Counted from the first letter of the stretch, positions 21,218-32,599 are shown. The stretch is 64,000 nucleotides of DNA from Chrysemys picta bellii (GCF_011386835.1 NC_088809.1:24497067-24561066), one strand, 5' to 3'. Program-made: numbers and translations. The notes: a model not told the origin generated them from the sequence alone.

Positions 21218-21892
21218 TGTTAAACAACTGCAAACACAGAGTCACTATTAATAGAATCAGCCGTGTTAGTCTGTATCCACAAAAAGAACAGGAGTACTTG
21301 TGGCACCTTAGAGACTAACAAATTGGCCTCTCAGAGTTGGTAAGACAACTCCCACCTTTTCATGCTCTCTGTATGTGTGTATATATATCACTTCAATATA
21401 TGTTCCATTCTGTGCATCTGAAGAAGTGGGCTGTAGCCCATGAAAGCTTATGCTCTAATAAATTTGTTAGTCTCTAAGGTGCCACAAGTACTCCTGTTCT
21501 TTTTATTAATAGAATGATGTCATTGGAGGGAGGTCTCAAGTAGGGTTCCACTGGGATCTGTTCTTGGTCCAGTGTTGTTTAACATCTCTATTAATTGGAT
21601 CCAGGACTAGAGAGCATACTGATCAAATTTGCAGATAAGACAAATCTAGGGAGGGTTGCCAACACTTTGGAGGATGGAGCTAAAATTCAGAGGGATCCTG
21701 GGAAATTGGAGAACTGGGCTAGACAACAAAATGAAATTCAGCAAAGACAAATGGAAGATGCTAGACTTAGGGAAGAAAAGCCAAATGCACAAATACAAAA
21801 TGGGGGAGAATTGGTTTGGATCACAGCCTCAACATGAGTCAGCAATACCATGTTGTTGCAAAAAAAGCAAATGCGATTTAATATGATATTTG
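21218..21892 (+). mobile_element. CR1 ORF2 remnant, part 2 of 3
   Basis: Continues the CR1 of 18386-19375. Around 21550-21640 it carries the degraded palm (GSVLGPVLF-like, ILIKFADKTNLG, where the second catalytic Asp of FADD is Lys). Interrupted by the SINE-like element 21258-21504 and ended by the Cry I SINE at 21893. Confidence 0.85.
21258..21504. mobile_element. SINE-like retroposon with inverted arms (copy 1)
   Basis: Starts CAGCCGTGTTAGTCTGTATC and ends in a T run. Flanked by a perfect 11-bp duplication ATTAATAGAAT (21247-21257 and 21505-21515). About 40-bp inverted arms (AGAACAGGAGTACTTGTGGC and its complement) enclose a spacer. Target duplications of this length indicate LINE-type target-primed integration. 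Confidence 0.88.
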
Positions 21893-22068
21893 GAGATATT
21901 CTTATCTCCTAGAACTGAAAGGTCATTGAGTCTAGCCCCCTGCCTTCACTAGCAGAACCAAGTACTGATTTTTGCCCCGGATCCCTAAGTGGTCTCCTCA
22001 AGGATTGAGCGCACAACCCTGGATTTAGCAGGCCCATGCTCAAACCACTGAGCTATTCCTCCTATGTA
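21893..22068 (-). mobile_element. Cry I-type tRNA-derived SINE, minus
   Basis: On minus: GGAGGAATAGCTCAGTGG (box A region), the loop CCTGCTAAATCCAGGG, then a box B (GCGCTCAATCC) and the tail AGTGAAGGCAGGGGGCTAGA. This is the layout of the turtle pol III SINE. Inserted in the CR1. Confidence 0.93.
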
Positions 22069-22626
22069 GGTTGCAATAACAGAACCATAGCATGCAAGTA
22101 CCATTGTACTGGGCACTAGTCAGCTGGAGTACTGTGTCTAATTTTGGTCACCAATGAATAGAAAGGATGTGTATATACTGGAAAGGATACAGAGGCAAGC
22201 GACAAAGATGATTAAAGGGATGGAATGCAAGGCATATGAGCAAAGGCTGAAGCAACTGGGTATGTTTAGTTTGGAAAAGAGGAGATTGAGAGGGGCCATG
22301 ATAGCAATCTTCAAATACTTGAAAAGCTGCCATAATATAGATGGAAAAAAGTTGTCATCTCTTGCCACAGAGGCAGGACAAGAGCTAATGGGTTCAAACT
22401 ACAGCAGAGCAGATTTAGATTATATCTCAGGAAAAACTGCCGAGCTGTAAGAGCAGTAGGACAATGGAACAGAGGCCTAGCGAGGTTGTGAAGCTGCTTC
22501 ACTGGAGGTTTAAAAAGGACACTGGAGCCATCTGTCTGGGATGGTTTAGACACAACAAATCCTGCGTCTCGGCAGCGGTTAGACTAGATGACCCTTGGGG
22601 TCCCTTCTAATCCTATAGCTCTATGA
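22069..22626 (+). mobile_element. CR1 ORF2 remnant and 3' end, part 3 of 3
   Basis: C-terminal ORF2 segment (RIQRQATKMIKGMECKAYEQ, FSLEKRRLRGAMIAIFKYL at 22185-22325) then the 3' region ending CCCTTCTAATCCTATAGC and CTATGAGTC. Confidence 0.9.
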
Positions 22627-22634
22627 GTCTAGGT

Positions 22635-22812
22635 TTGGAGTCGCTGTGCTAGAAGAACTTGATACCTTTGCAAACTTTGGAGACTGGAAGAGTGCTAATG
22701 TGCCAGTATTCAAATGGGCAGGCAGGTGGCCTGGGTCACTCTAGCTGGTTAGCCTAACACCGATCTGGGCAAAGTAACGAAAAAGCTGATACGGGATTAT
22801 GTTAAGAAAGAC
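22635..22812 (+). mobile_element. Old CR1 fragment
   Basis: GGAGACTGGAAGAGTGCTAA and VSLTPI-like text recall the CR1 thumb-side motif (W-K-x-A-N-V then YRPVSLT). Badly decayed. Confidence 0.55.
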
Positions 22813-22813
22813 T

Positions 22814-23104
22814 TTGGGCTGGTCTACACTTGGGGTGGGGGGATCGATCTAAGATACGCAACTTCAGCTACGCTATTCGCGTAGCTGAAGACAAAGTATC
22901 TTAGTTCGACTTACCTGGCCATCCTCACGGCGGCAAGTCGACCGCCGCGGCTCCCCCGTCAACTCCGCTTACTCCTCCTGCCGAGGTGGAGTACGGGCGT
23001 CGATTCAGGGATCGATTTATCATGTCCAGTCGAGACGCGGTAAATCGATCCCCGATAGATGGATTACTACCTGCCGATCCGGCGAGTAGTGTAGACGTGG
23101 CCAT
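22814..23104. mobile_element. MITE with Harbinger-like ends
   Basis: Left end GGGCTGGTCTACACTT and right end, inverted, TGGCCACGTCTACACTA, similar to the Harbinger ends at 41769 and 47278. Contains a perfect short hairpin CTTCAGCTACG at 22863 with its complement. No clean TWA duplication read. Confidence 0.72.
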
Positions 23105-24206
23105 AGAAGTAATGTTTTCTCTTGAGTGCTGCACTGTCCCCAGGGGAGGAGGTGGGAACTACTCTGTAATGTCTAGAACTGATTATGATTTAGCACCAGG
23201 GACATTTACACCCTTTCTTTACTGCCACCCTAGTACAGACTCCTAGTGCTTGGAGCCCCTACAGTCTTTGTCTCTGAGCTGGTGGCACACACAATGCGCC
23301 AGGGATTGGAAAAGGGCTCAGTGCCCTTCAGACAGGTCTCTGGTTGTCCCTGGCGCACTGTCTGCACAGATCACTGGGGTAACTTCCGCAGCCAGCGTCA
23401 TGGCCACTAGTTTTAGAAAGGCTGAGGAGTGGGGAAGATGCAATTTCCCCCATCCTGGTTTGTACCATCTGGTTTCCAGTTTCTGAATTTTCCCTGGCGT
23501 TGGTCTAGAAAACAGAATCCCACTGTGTGGCCCAGCTGACCAATCAAAAGTTAGAGAGTACGCTGCAAAACAACCCCTTTCCCCGCCCTAGGCCATGCAA
23601 GTGACAGCGCCCCAGGGTGTGCTGGGAGCATTCCCGGAAAGACAGTTACGAACACAAAGAGTTTTGAAAAAATCAAAATGTTTTTGCAAAAAAGGCAAAT
23701 TTTACAAGGACTGCTTGTGTCTGGAGAGATTCCGCCCAGCTGGTCTGTTTACTAGCATTCCTCGTGTGCGGGCGCCCTGGTGGGCAGAGGTTAACGACAC
23801 TGTCTGAGTGCGGATGCCTTTATCTCCTCTATGGGGGGCATCCCCCACAACTGCTTGACCACGTCCACCGTTACTCCTGCGTCTGCTAAAGAAATAGAAT
23901 GAAACAAAGGAGCAAAGGTGGAACCTGCCCCCCTCAGCGCAGCGCTAGGCTCCCCTTTCATGGGGGCTGGGCCGCAGGTAGAGGGCACGAGCCCGCTACA
24001 GCCTCAATTAGCAAACCTGGCACCTTCAGCCAAGGCGGCAGGTGCTTCAGCTGTTAGATCCCAACTCGCAGGTCTGTCCCTGCTTCCAGGGACCCACCCC
24101 GGGGATTATGGCGTCAGGCCTCCATGGTTCTCAGAGCCTGGGGAGAATTGACTGCTGCCCCATCCAGCACTCTCCAAGTTGGACCAATCCTCCCGCCACC
24201 TCTACT
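23105..24206. other. Interval without recognised gene
   Basis: No repeat or protein recognised; may be unique host DNA. No ordered pair of exons with splice sites could be supported. Confidence 0.4.
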
Positions 24207-24214
24207 GAGAAATG

Positions 24215-24745
24215 TAGGGTTACCATATGTTGGGGTTTTCCCAGACACGACCTCTTTTTAGATCCTCCACCCTCCCTCCGGGTGGATTTTTCAAATAAGA
24301 GGAAATATCCAGAGTTTCTCCTTGTGGTGCAGATGTTTCAGCTCAGAAACAGCCGTCTCTGCACCCTGACTGTTCCCTCCCCTGCAGCCGCAGCTGTCGG
24401 ATCCTGCCTGCCCTGCCCGGCCGCCAAGTGCCTCTCAGCTGGGCCCTGCCCCACCATGGGGCCTCAGAGCCTGGCCGGGAGGGGTGACAGAGCCAGGGGA
24501 GGGGGAGAGATCCCCCAGGGAGGTTCTGACTGACAGGCTGGTGCTGCGTCCTAGACCTGCACCAGCCCCCCTGCCGCCATGACAGGAAGTGCAACACTGC
24601 CCCTCATCTCGAGTGTGAGACCACAGGTACCCTGCCAGCACCACCCAACCCCCCCTGAAATACCCCCTCAGCACCCCCTGAAACACCCTCTCCAGCACCC
24701 CCTCCCCATGTCCTCTATTTGGGAACTTGAAATATGGTAACCCTA
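24215..24745. mobile_element. MITE with 14-bp perfect inverted ends
   Basis: TAGGGTTACCATAT at left, exact inverse ATATGGTAACCCTA at right. Flanks AGAAATGT and AGAAACAA could be a decayed 8-bp hAT duplication. The interior is C-rich with short CAGCACCCCCTGAAA repeats near 24640-24700. Confidence 0.82.
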
Positions 24746-25189
24746 GAAACAATGGCTCCACCATGACTTCAGAGTGCAGGCCCTGGACCTCCTCCTTTGT
24801 AGAGGAGCAGGAGTGCTCCTGGGTTCGAGCATTGGCTCGCTGGGCAGGCACAGGCTGCTCCAGGGGGAATCCGAGCCGAGCCCTGTCTTTGAGGGGCACT
24901 GAGATGGATGGGGAGGCCTCAGTGGCCAGCGTTCACTGCTAACAGCCATTGCCAAGCCTTGTGGAACAACCAGGTCCCCTGCAGCTGTGGGGACCTGAGT
25001 GAGGTCCTGAAACACAAGGGCCCTTCCAGGCAGAAGGTGGGAGCCTGGCTCCTGCTCCTCCTGCTCCCCAGCTCTATGTGGGGCCCGGGGGAGAGGGGCT
25101 TGGGGAGGGCGGTTTCCCTACCTAGGTTATGATCTTCCTGCCTCTCTCTGGGACTGGCTCATTCTCAGTGCACTGAGGCAAGTGCCCAG
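24746..25189. other. Interval without recognised gene
   Basis: Nothing recognised; frames on both strands are short. Confidence 0.35.
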
Positions 25190-25365
25190 GGTGGAGGGAT
25201 AGCTCAGTGATTTGAGCATTGGTTGTGAGTTCAATCCTTGAGGGAGCCACTTAGGGATCTGGGGCAAAATTGGTACTTGGTCCTGCTAGTGAAGGCAGGG
25301 GGCTGGACTCCATGACCTTTCAAGGTCCCTTCCAGTTCTAGGAGATGGGATATCGCCATATATTT
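25190..25365 (+). mobile_element. Cry I-type tRNA-derived SINE with shortened tRNA head
   Basis: GTGGAGGGATAGCTCAGTGA (box A) and GAGTTCAATCC (box B), then GGCAGGGGGCTGGACTCCAT and the 3' tail. Compared with the copy at 21893-22068 it lacks the 17-or-so bases between the A-box side and box B (the anticodon-arm region). Confidence 0.94.
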
Positions 25366-25772
25366 CCTTTCCCTGGTGAAATGCAGCTGGTGCCAGGGGG
25401 TCACTTCGTTGAGGATGCAGCTCAGGAGCTAATTAATCATGGGGCTGCGGAGGGAGGGTTGAGCTATTGCTAGACGTAGCATCTGCCTCTCCTCTGTCAC
25501 TCTGGACACAGGCAGTTCCCAGGCCCACAAGAGAGGGACAGGCCATTCCATAAACCCACGTCTCTTACTGATCCTGCGCCTCTGCGGAGTTGTGTCCATG
25601 TGTACCCTTGTGGTTCCCTTGCTGCGCGCGTCTCCATGCACAACACGTGCAGACAGCCTGTTGTAATGAATCTCGTTACTGTTAACAATGGGTCTGCTTC
25701 CAACTGTCAGTGCCTTGCAAACCAAGGACCCAAAGAAACTGGCATGCTTTGCTGTGTGCCTAGAAGGATTTA
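25366..25772. other. Interval without recognised gene
   Basis: No repeat recognised. A 117-codon minus frame (25429-25782) has no visible domain. Confidence 0.35.
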
Positions 25773-25785
25773 ATTGCCCCAAGAA

Positions 25786-26033
25786 TCAGGGGTAACTGTG
25801 TTAGTCTGTATCTACAAAAACAACATTGGGAGTGGACTACATCCACCCTGATTGAATTGGCCCTGTCAACACTGGTTTTCCACTTGCAAAGTAACTCCCT
25901 GCTCTCCACGTGTCAGTATATAATGCCTGCATCTGTAACTTTCAGTCTATGCATCCAAAGAAGTGAGGTTTTTACTCACGAAAGCTTATGCCCAAATAAA
26001 TCTGTTAGTCTTTAAGGTGCCGCCAGACTCCTT
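25786..26033. mobile_element. SINE-like retroposon (copy 2, monomer)
   Basis: Same family as 21258-21504: starts TCAGGGGTAACTGTGTTAGT, contains ACGAAAGCTTATGCCCAAAT, ends GTTAGTCTTTAAGGTGCCGC. Flanked by a 13-bp duplication with one mismatch, ATTGCCCCAAGAA and ATTGTCCCAAGAA (25773-25785 and 26034-26046). It lacks the long opposing arm. Confidence 0.85.
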
Positions 26034-26046
26034 ATTGTCCCAAGAA

Positions 26047-27262
26047 GACACTTATGGGGCAGAACTACCACATGATCTGGTTTTCCAGCATGCAGGAACT
26101 GAAATCCTGTGTGGTGGAGATGATCTCATGATATTTCCGAGGCATCCAAAGAGCATGTGAAACCCTTCCCAATACAGCATCCCGCCTGAGCTCGCTGGGA
26201 TGGGGGAGGTGCAATCTAGGACACTTTAGCACTGCATGCTGCTGTCTCTGCTCTCTTGGTGCCTGGGGAGACAGGTGTGGCCGAGGTCAGCGGGTGGAAA
26301 CTCCCTGCAGGTGAGATGGAGGCAGTGCTGCTAGGTTTGGGAGCTGTCCCACACAGCTGCTGGAGGAGACGTCTGCTCTGTGCAGGTTTGTACGTGTCCA
26401 GGCTGGATCCCCTAGTGGACAGTCACCAGTCTGCTGTCACTGGACCCAACTTTCAGATCCCACGTTCTTCCAAGCCAACTGGCTCTGCGCAGAGTCCAGG
26501 CCCCCTTGCTAATTTTGGGCCTCAGGCACACTCCTGGGTGTGGGCCCCCTGTCTGGTCCCTTCCTTAGGATATGGTACTGTGTAGCTCAGCTGCCCTGGG
26601 CCTGAGCTACACAGCTCCGCCCTCCCAAGCCTCCCCAGTTGCTTCTGCACGCTCCCTGAGCCCACTTCCCTGGCGCGCTGGGTTCTGGGCTCACTCTTTG
26701 GGGACCCTGTGGCAGGATAGTAGGAGACCAGGCTTTTCACAGTGACTTTACTGTACATTCTCTTGAGCTCCGTTTCACCTGCACAGCATTTTGTCTTTTC
26801 AGAGAGCGTGGCAAACACCATCACAAACCCTCCTCAACCTCTACTGAAGATACAGAAAAGGAGCAAAAATAGTTAAAGCATCTGAAATGTCAAGTATTAA
26901 GTAAGGCTTTTGTTGTAACTACATCCCGTGTTCCCTTCCTTTAGAAGGAAAGGGAAAACCCCCACGCTTGACAGTCTCTTAGATGGTGATAACTGTCCTT
27001 TGGGAACGGAGCAGTTAGTTGGGCTGGGTTGGGCTGTTGTCAAAGTCCAATCCCGTTTCCTAGAAGACAAAACAAGAAACACGCACAAGAGGGGCAAGAA
27101 AAGAACAGCAAAGAGAAAACGCAAATTCTGTCTCTGGTGTTGGCTCTCACTTGGACCTTCACTGCTGGAGCAACACAGGCACAGCACACAACCCGAGCAG
27201 CCACTCCGAGACCTGGCAAACTTGTACCACCACTGGGCTGTTTAGGGCATTGTGTTTAGCCA
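26047..27262. other. Interval without recognised gene
   Basis: Longest repeat-poor stretch of the window by eye. Frames up to 109 codons show no domain. Confidence 0.4.
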
Positions 27263-27270
27263 CCTCTTTC

Positions 27271-27396
27271 TAGGCTGACCAGACAGCAAGTGTGAAAAAT
27301 CAGGACAGGGCGTGGGGGGGTAATAGGAGCCTATATAAGAAAAAAGCCCCAAATATCAGGACTGTCCCTATAAAATTGGGGCATCTGGTCACCCTA
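27271..27396. mobile_element. Short hAT MITE, 126 bp
   Basis: TAGGCTGACCAGA at left and TCTGGTCACCCTA at right form imperfect inverted ends. Octamers CCTCTTTC and CTTCTTTC flank it (27263-27270, 27397-27404). A common reptile MITE layout with TATAAAATTGGGGC inside. Confidence 0.88.
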
Positions 27397-27492
27397 CTTC
27401 TTTCTGTTCCCAGGCTCACAGCAGTGTTGTAAAATATACAGCCTTGCCCAGCTGAGCCAGACTGTTATTAGACAGAATGCAAAAGGAGAAGG

Positions 27493-28171
27493 TGTGACAA
27501 AGTTCCTCCTCTACCTTGGTGGGTCCTGCGCTTATTGGCAGATTTGCCTGCTTCACAGATCCACCTTGTGGGTCAGGAAACAGTCCAGAGACCTTCCCCT
27601 CTGGTAGAAGCTATAGTCCAGGTCAATTCCTCCTGTGTTTGATCAGGAGTTGGGAGGTTTGGGGGGAACCCGGGCCCACCCTCTACTCCGGGTTCCAGCC
27701 CAGGGCCCTGTGGACTGCAGCTGTCTATAGTGCCTCCTGTAACAGCTGCATGACAGCTACAACTCCCTGGGCTACTTCCCCATGGCCTCCTCCAAACACC
27801 TTCCTTATTCTCACCACAGGACCTTCCTCCTGGTGTCTGATAACGCTTGTGCTCCTCAGTCCTCCAGCAGCACACCCTCTCACTCTCAGCTCCTTGCGCC
27901 TCTTGCTCCCAGCTCCTCACACTCACTTCCTCTCCTCTGGCTCCCTGGCTTGACTGGAGTGAGCCCTTTTATAGCATCAGAGGGGCCTTAATTAGAGTCT
28001 GGTGCTTCACTGCCTCCCCTGACTCTTAGCAGGTTAATTGGAGTCAGGTGGTCTATTAGCCTGGAGCAGCCCCTGCTCTGGTCACTCCGGGAACAGAAAA
28101 CTACTTATCCAGTGGCCAGTATATCTCCCTTCTGCTACTCTGCTGTTCCCAACTGGCCTGGGTCTATCACA
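27493..28171 (-). mobile_element. Solo LTR, minus orientation
   Basis: Bounded by TGTGACAAAG and GTCTATCACA. On minus a TATA box GCTATAAAAGGG lies near 27970. Short direct AAGG strings occur at both edges. No internal retroviral sequence adjoins it. The 145-codon plus frame inside is a composition effect. Confidence 0.78.
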
Positions 28172-28639
28172 AGGGATAGAAAAGAAGAAATTAGATGGGG
28201 AACGAAAAGGACACACAAGGATGGGGCTGTGACAAAGTCTCTCATCCCAGGTGCTGGTTGGGATTTAGCCAAAGCAGGTTGATGATGTCAGTTGGGTCCC
28301 TCTCTCTGGCCCAGTCTGGTCAGGACATCGCTCATGGGCCCAACAATGCTATGGTACATCCCGGAGTCTCATGGAGGTGACCATGGGGGTAGCAGCTATG
28401 ATGGGAAAGCTCACAGCAGAGGTTGTTAGCAGGCAGTTTCCTTTTCTGTTAATTTTCCTTTTGGAGAACCCCCAAAGGGAGTGCTGGGTGCCCCAGCCTG
28501 TCCTTTTAATGTTTTGTCCACCAATTAGGCTTAATTTCTGACATGCCAATTTTGTTCCATTGATTTCTGGGCTCACACTTTTCTTGTTTACTAGACTTGA
28601 TCTCAACAGAGTCCTTGAATTACATCAGGAGCCCTTTTG
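28172..28639. other. Interval, possible LTR fragment
   Basis: Begins near 28225 with CTGTGACAAAGTCTC, like an LTR start, but no matching end was found. Nothing else recognised. Confidence 0.3.
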
Positions 28640-28647
28640 GTTTGGGC

Positions 28648-28833
28648 CAGTGGCGGCCAGAACATCCCTCGGCCCACGCCGCTTCCCACAGGCCCCATTG
28701 GCCTGGAGCGGCGAACCGCGGCCAGTGGGAGCCACAATCGGACGAACCTGCAGAGGCAGCAGGTAAACAAACCGGCCCGGCCCACCAGGGGGCTTACCCT
28801 GGCGAGCTGCGTGCCAGAGGTTGACGATCCCTG
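28648..28833. mobile_element. hAT MITE related to 1460-1666
   Basis: Shares CATTGGCCTGGAGCGGCGAA and GTAAACAAACCGGCCCGGCC with 1460-1666; the right end is GGTTGACGATCCCTG. Flanked by GTTTGGGC and GTTTGGAC (seven of eight). The left inverted end has decayed. Confidence 0.87.
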
Positions 28834-28862
28834 GTTTGGACTATTCAGCCTGTCTCCCTTTT

Positions 28863-29114
28863 CAGGGCCAGCTCCAGGCACCAGCGCAGCAAACAGGTGC
28901 TTGGGGCGGCCAAGGGGCAGGAGCGGCACATTGGGCTCTTCGGTGGCAATTCGGCGGCGGGTCCCTCTTGGAGGGAAGGACCTGCCGCTGAAGAGCCACC
29001 GAAGAAGAAAGTGTCGCGGTGGAGCTGCCACCAAAGTGCCGCTGATCGCGATTGCGGCTTCCCCCCCCTTCCCTCCCACCGCTTGGGGTGGCACAAACCC
29101 TGGAGCTGTCCCTG
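28863..29114. mobile_element. hAT MITE with perfect 8-bp duplication
   Basis: Ends CAGGGCCAGCTCCAGG and CCCTGGAGCTGTCCCTG; flanked by TCCCTTTT exactly on both sides (28855-28862, 29115-29122). Same end family as 12436-13900. Confidence 0.95.
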
Positions 29115-29122
29115 TCCCTTTT

Positions 29123-29879
29123 GCACCTTTTCCCATCAGCGTTTGCTGCTATAGGTTACTGTGACACTGTAGAACTTTCACTCACTTTGTACAATTAACC
29201 CCCCCTCGGGGAAATGTGTGGGCCCCAATACTGCACGAGGGAACAGAAGGTAGCGATGCTTCCTCCGCCCTGCTCTTGTCCCAGTGCACATGCAGCGCCT
29301 TGGGGAAGAGAGGCAGAGATGCTGCCCAGCTGCTGTGGTGTAGGCACCTTGAGGTAGGGAGGGTGGAGCCACCACTGGATAACGTTGTGTGGGCTGGTAT
29401 CTGGCCAGTGAGCTCTGTAGCCTCCTCGGCTAGGAGCTTTACCCAGGCCTGGGTGACGGTCTCTGGCCTGGTCATGCAGGGGGCAGACTGGATGATTAGA
29501 ATGGACCCTTTTGGCCTCAGAATCCATGACATTATGGCTGACAACAGGGGTCAGCGGCAGGGGCTCGGCGTTGGGCAGGCTCTGGCCGTGCATTGGCCCT
29601 GTTGGCACAGGCAGTGCCACTGTGTGCAGTGCTGGTTCAGGTCATCGCTGGTGCCTGGGAAATTCCCCAGCATGGATGAATTCCAGTGCAGAGCATTTCC
29701 TGCGGAGCCCATCCTGCCTCAGTGAACAACTTCTCAAGCCTTTAGGGCACTGCCTGGGAAAAGCCAGTCTATTACTGGTGCTTTGCTCTCCCAACTGCCA
29801 CTGAGAATGTTCCCCGAGGGAGAGATTTCCTAGACCTGAGAACTGCTGGGAGGGATTTTGCCCCTGTTCCTGCTGGGGG
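29123..29879. other. Interval without recognised gene
   Basis: Frames of 141-169 codons overlap on both strands; none shows a domain. Nothing supported. Confidence 0.35.
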
Positions 29880-30115
29880 ACACCCCCTGTCGCTCTCTCC
29901 TGTTCTCTGTCCCTGCTGGGGGATGCCCCGTGCAGCTCCCTCCTGTTCTCTGTCCCTGCCGGGGGATGCCCCCTGCCGCTCCCTCCCGTTCTCTGTCCCT
30001 GCCGGGGACGCCCCCTGCCGCTCCCTCCCGTTCTCAGTCCCTGCCGGGGGACGCCCCCTGCCGCTCCCACCCGTTCTCTGTCCCTGCTGTGGGACGCCCC
30101 GTGCAGCTCCCTCAT
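29880..30115 (+). repeat. 43-bp minisatellite, about 5 units
   Basis: GTTCTCTGTCCCTG recurs at 29902, 29945, 29988, 30030 and 30073 (spacing 43, 43, 42, 43). Units carry GGGGGAYGCCCCNTGC and CTCCCTCC. Confidence 0.96.
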
Positions 30116-30465
30116 GTCCAACTGGGAGGCTGTTCCAGAGCCTCACTCCTCTGACACTCAGAACCTTCTTTTCATTTCCAGCCTAAGTATATTCATGGCC
30201 AGTTTATCCCCATTTGTTTTTGCGCCAATGTTATCCTTTAGTTTCAATAGCGCTTCACCTTCGTGGTGTTGTCTGTGTCGCCCCAGGGTGTATTTACAGA
30301 GAGCAATCAAATCCCCCCTCAGTCTTCATTTCATCAGGCTAAACAAGCCAATCTCTTTGAGACTCGTCTCAAAGAAAAGGCCCCCACTCCCCTTGATCGG
30401 CCTAATAATTCTTCTCTGCACTTGTTGCGGTTTGAATTGATTCAGGAATCACTCTGCCCTTTGCT
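30116..30465 (-). mobile_element. Old CR1 fragment, minus
   Basis: CR1 C-terminal ORF2 in reverse: AATCAAATCCCCCCTCAGTC and CAGGCTAAACAAGCCAATCT are the standard reverse reading of the LRGDLI and FSLxK segments. Frameshifted. Confidence 0.8.
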
Positions 30466-31600
30466 GAAATGTAGCCACCTCTGGGGTGGGACTTGGCAGC
30501 TGTTTAACAGCACACAGCAGCACTGCTCATCATTTTGGGTAGGGAAATTATGACATATCCCATAGCCAGCTAAAACGGCAGAAGCATCTCTGTTGGCAGA
30601 ACGCAACCTAGGTTGCGAACTGGCAATGCCTTTCTGGTCGCAGCAAGGGGGCAGTGTGCCCAGGGTATTGGGGCACTGAGAGATCAGGTTGTTGGGAGCC
30701 CCGGAGGCTGGGTTTTTGCAGGAGAGAAAGTCTCCCTGTCTCCTGCAGGGGGTGCTGTCTCCTGGCAGATCAGGGGACAGGAATCTGCTGGATTGCTGCT
30801 GTAGCAAGTGGGGATTTTGCACTTACCAGTGGCTCACTTTGCACCGGGCTGTTAGCTCCCTGCTCTCCTGCTGGAGGGTGCTGTGTCTCCTTCTCACAGG
30901 ATCCGATCCTGCCTAGAGTCAGGCAGGTCTGAACAGGCCCATCTATGAATAACCAAGAACCAGCCCTTTAAAGCTATGAAAATGGTCGATTTTGCCCCAG
31001 TGCTATGAGCTCCTGGGAAGGCTGGGCTGCTGCCTGGCTTCTCAGCTCATAAATCCAAACATTCCTGCCAGTTTTCATGGCCAGCACTGCTGTCACTAAA
31101 GCATCCTCATTGGCCCCATAAACCCACATGGCTGGCTACCAGGTAGCCATAAGGGCCTGGAGATATAAATCAGCATGAAATGGAGCTGTGCTGGCAGGCG
31201 ATCAGACCTGGTGGAACATGCAGAGAGAGCAGGCTCCACATAGCTTCTTCATTACTGCACAGATGCCTGGAGATGCACGACAGCCCCGCCAAGGTGGAAC
31301 TGAGACCTTCACCACAAGCAGCCCCTGGAGAGCAAGGCTAGGCTTGTGAATCACAGTCAACGTTCACCTTCCCTGCTGCAGCCCCAGGCATCTAACCTCT
31401 CATGAGTCACACGGCCCCACTCCCACCACCACGCCACCTACTGCTCCCACCCCCCCTCCCACCCCAATCCCACCCAGCTGGCGCTTTGTCCCTAGGGCAC
31501 GGCCCCACCCCACAGGCTAATGCTTTGGTTGATGCTGTTGCAGGGGGAGGTGATTTTTCTGTGTGCAGCTGATGCTGAGGGTAAGCAGAAGAGTTTGTAA
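30466..31600. other. Interval without recognised gene
   Basis: Repeat-poor. AGATATAAATCAG near 31160 resembles a TATA box but no transcript can be supported from sequence alone. Confidence 0.35.
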
Positions 31601-31604
31601 TGAA

Positions 31605-32080
31605 TAAAGCTACGATTTAGTCATGGGTATTTTTAGTAAAAGTCATGGACAGGTCACCGGCAATAACCAAAAAGTCACGGCCAGTGACCTGTCCGTGACT
31701 TTTACTAAAAATACCCCTAACTACATCTTAGGTGCTGAGGGGGTTGGGGTTGCTTCAGCGGATGCTGCTGCTCCTGGGAGGGGGGACAGGCCAGGGCCCC
31801 ACACCCCTACTCCTCTGGGCGAGGAGCAGCCCAGGGCCCTGCCGCCACCACTCCAGGCAAGGAGCGGGCTCGGGAGCCGCTGCTGTTCCTGGACTGCTGC
31901 TCCGGGGCAGCGTCTGGGACCAGTTGCCTGGGGCCACCAGAGCAGTGGTGGGTGCGGCTGGCCCCAGGGCCGCCCCAGCTGCTTGGGCTGCACTGGGCTC
32001 AGCCACTGCAGCTGCGGAAGTCCTGGAGGTCCCAGAAAGTCCCAGAATCCGTGACCTCCATGAAAGACTCGCAGCCTTAG
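31605..32080. mobile_element. MITE with internal hairpin
   Basis: Sub-terminal hairpin 31626-31718: GGGTATTTTTAGTAAAAGTC and its complement with arms of about 33 bp. The right end GAATCCGTGACCTCCATGAA pairs loosely with the left end. GC-rich core. It adjoins the gypsy B 5' LTR. Confidence 0.6.
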
Positions 32081-32083
32081 TAA

Positions 32084-32301
32084 TAGAACGCTAAACTGTA
32101 TTATACAGTTCTAGATGGCACTGTGTGTAACATGCATTACTTAACTAACCTCAGCGATATTTGGCAGAGCAATAAATGATCTTATAGTGACCATGCCAGG
32201 TATGCGTCTCTCTTGGATGAAAGCTCTGCCCATATCTGGTACAAGAGTCTGACCTGCTAGTAGTAGCCCTGCAATCTACCATCTACAAGAAGTACATGAC
32301 A
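32084..32301 (+). mobile_element. Ty3/gypsy element B, 5' LTR
   Basis: About 205-218 bp with TGTATTATAC near its start and TACATGACA at its end; its partner is 39123-39337. The exact first base is uncertain because GCTAAAC precedes TGTATTATAC in both copies. No clear target duplication. Confidence 0.85.
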
Positions 32302-32304
32302 GGG

Positions 32305-32590
32305 TCTCAGAAGTAAACTAGCACCAGACGAGAACAGAAACAGAAGGAACAGAGCAACAAAGGCTGCAGAATCGCTTCAACATGCTGCTCTTCAGTGCAC
32401 CAGAACACTTCAGTTCTGACAAATTATTGCCGTGGACAGACTGGAAGCAGTATTTCACAAGATTTTGAATTGCTACAAAACTCCATAAGGAAACTGAAGA
32501 TACTCAGGTATCATCTTTAATTTATGCTATAGGGATCAGGGAGAGCATATCTTTAAATCCTTTGACTTTACTGCAGACAGTCACAAAGAT
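32305..32590 (+). pseudogene. Gypsy element B Gag, N-terminal part
   Basis: Just after the 5' LTR the plus frame reads MLLFSAPEHF, then WTDWKQYFTRF, then ATKLHKETEDTQVSSLIYAI, which follows the N-terminal Gag pattern of a Ty3/gypsy lineage (F-x-x-P-E-x-F, W-x-x-W-x-x-R-F, LIYxMG). A stop interrupts it near 32467. The frame is then cut by CR1 insertions and resumes near 34976. Gag would form the particle; no intact protein can be made. Confidence 0.82.
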
Positions 32591-32599
32591 GACTAGGAA

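Noticed and set aside
21893..22068. tRNA gene on minus
   Set aside because: tRNA-like head is followed by the Cry I SINE body and tail.
23105..24206. Host exon among short frames such as 23250-23486
   Set aside because: Frames are short, have no recognisable domain and no paired splice signals could be supported.
27516..27953. 145-codon plus frame
   Set aside because: Lies wholly inside a solo LTR and has no domain.
29642..30146. Gly/Arg-rich minus frames of 124-159 codons
   Set aside because: They translate the 43-bp minisatellite at 29880-30115.
31623..32094. Ala/Gly-rich frames in both strands
   Set aside because: GC-rich MITE interior; no conserved motif and overlapping frames.
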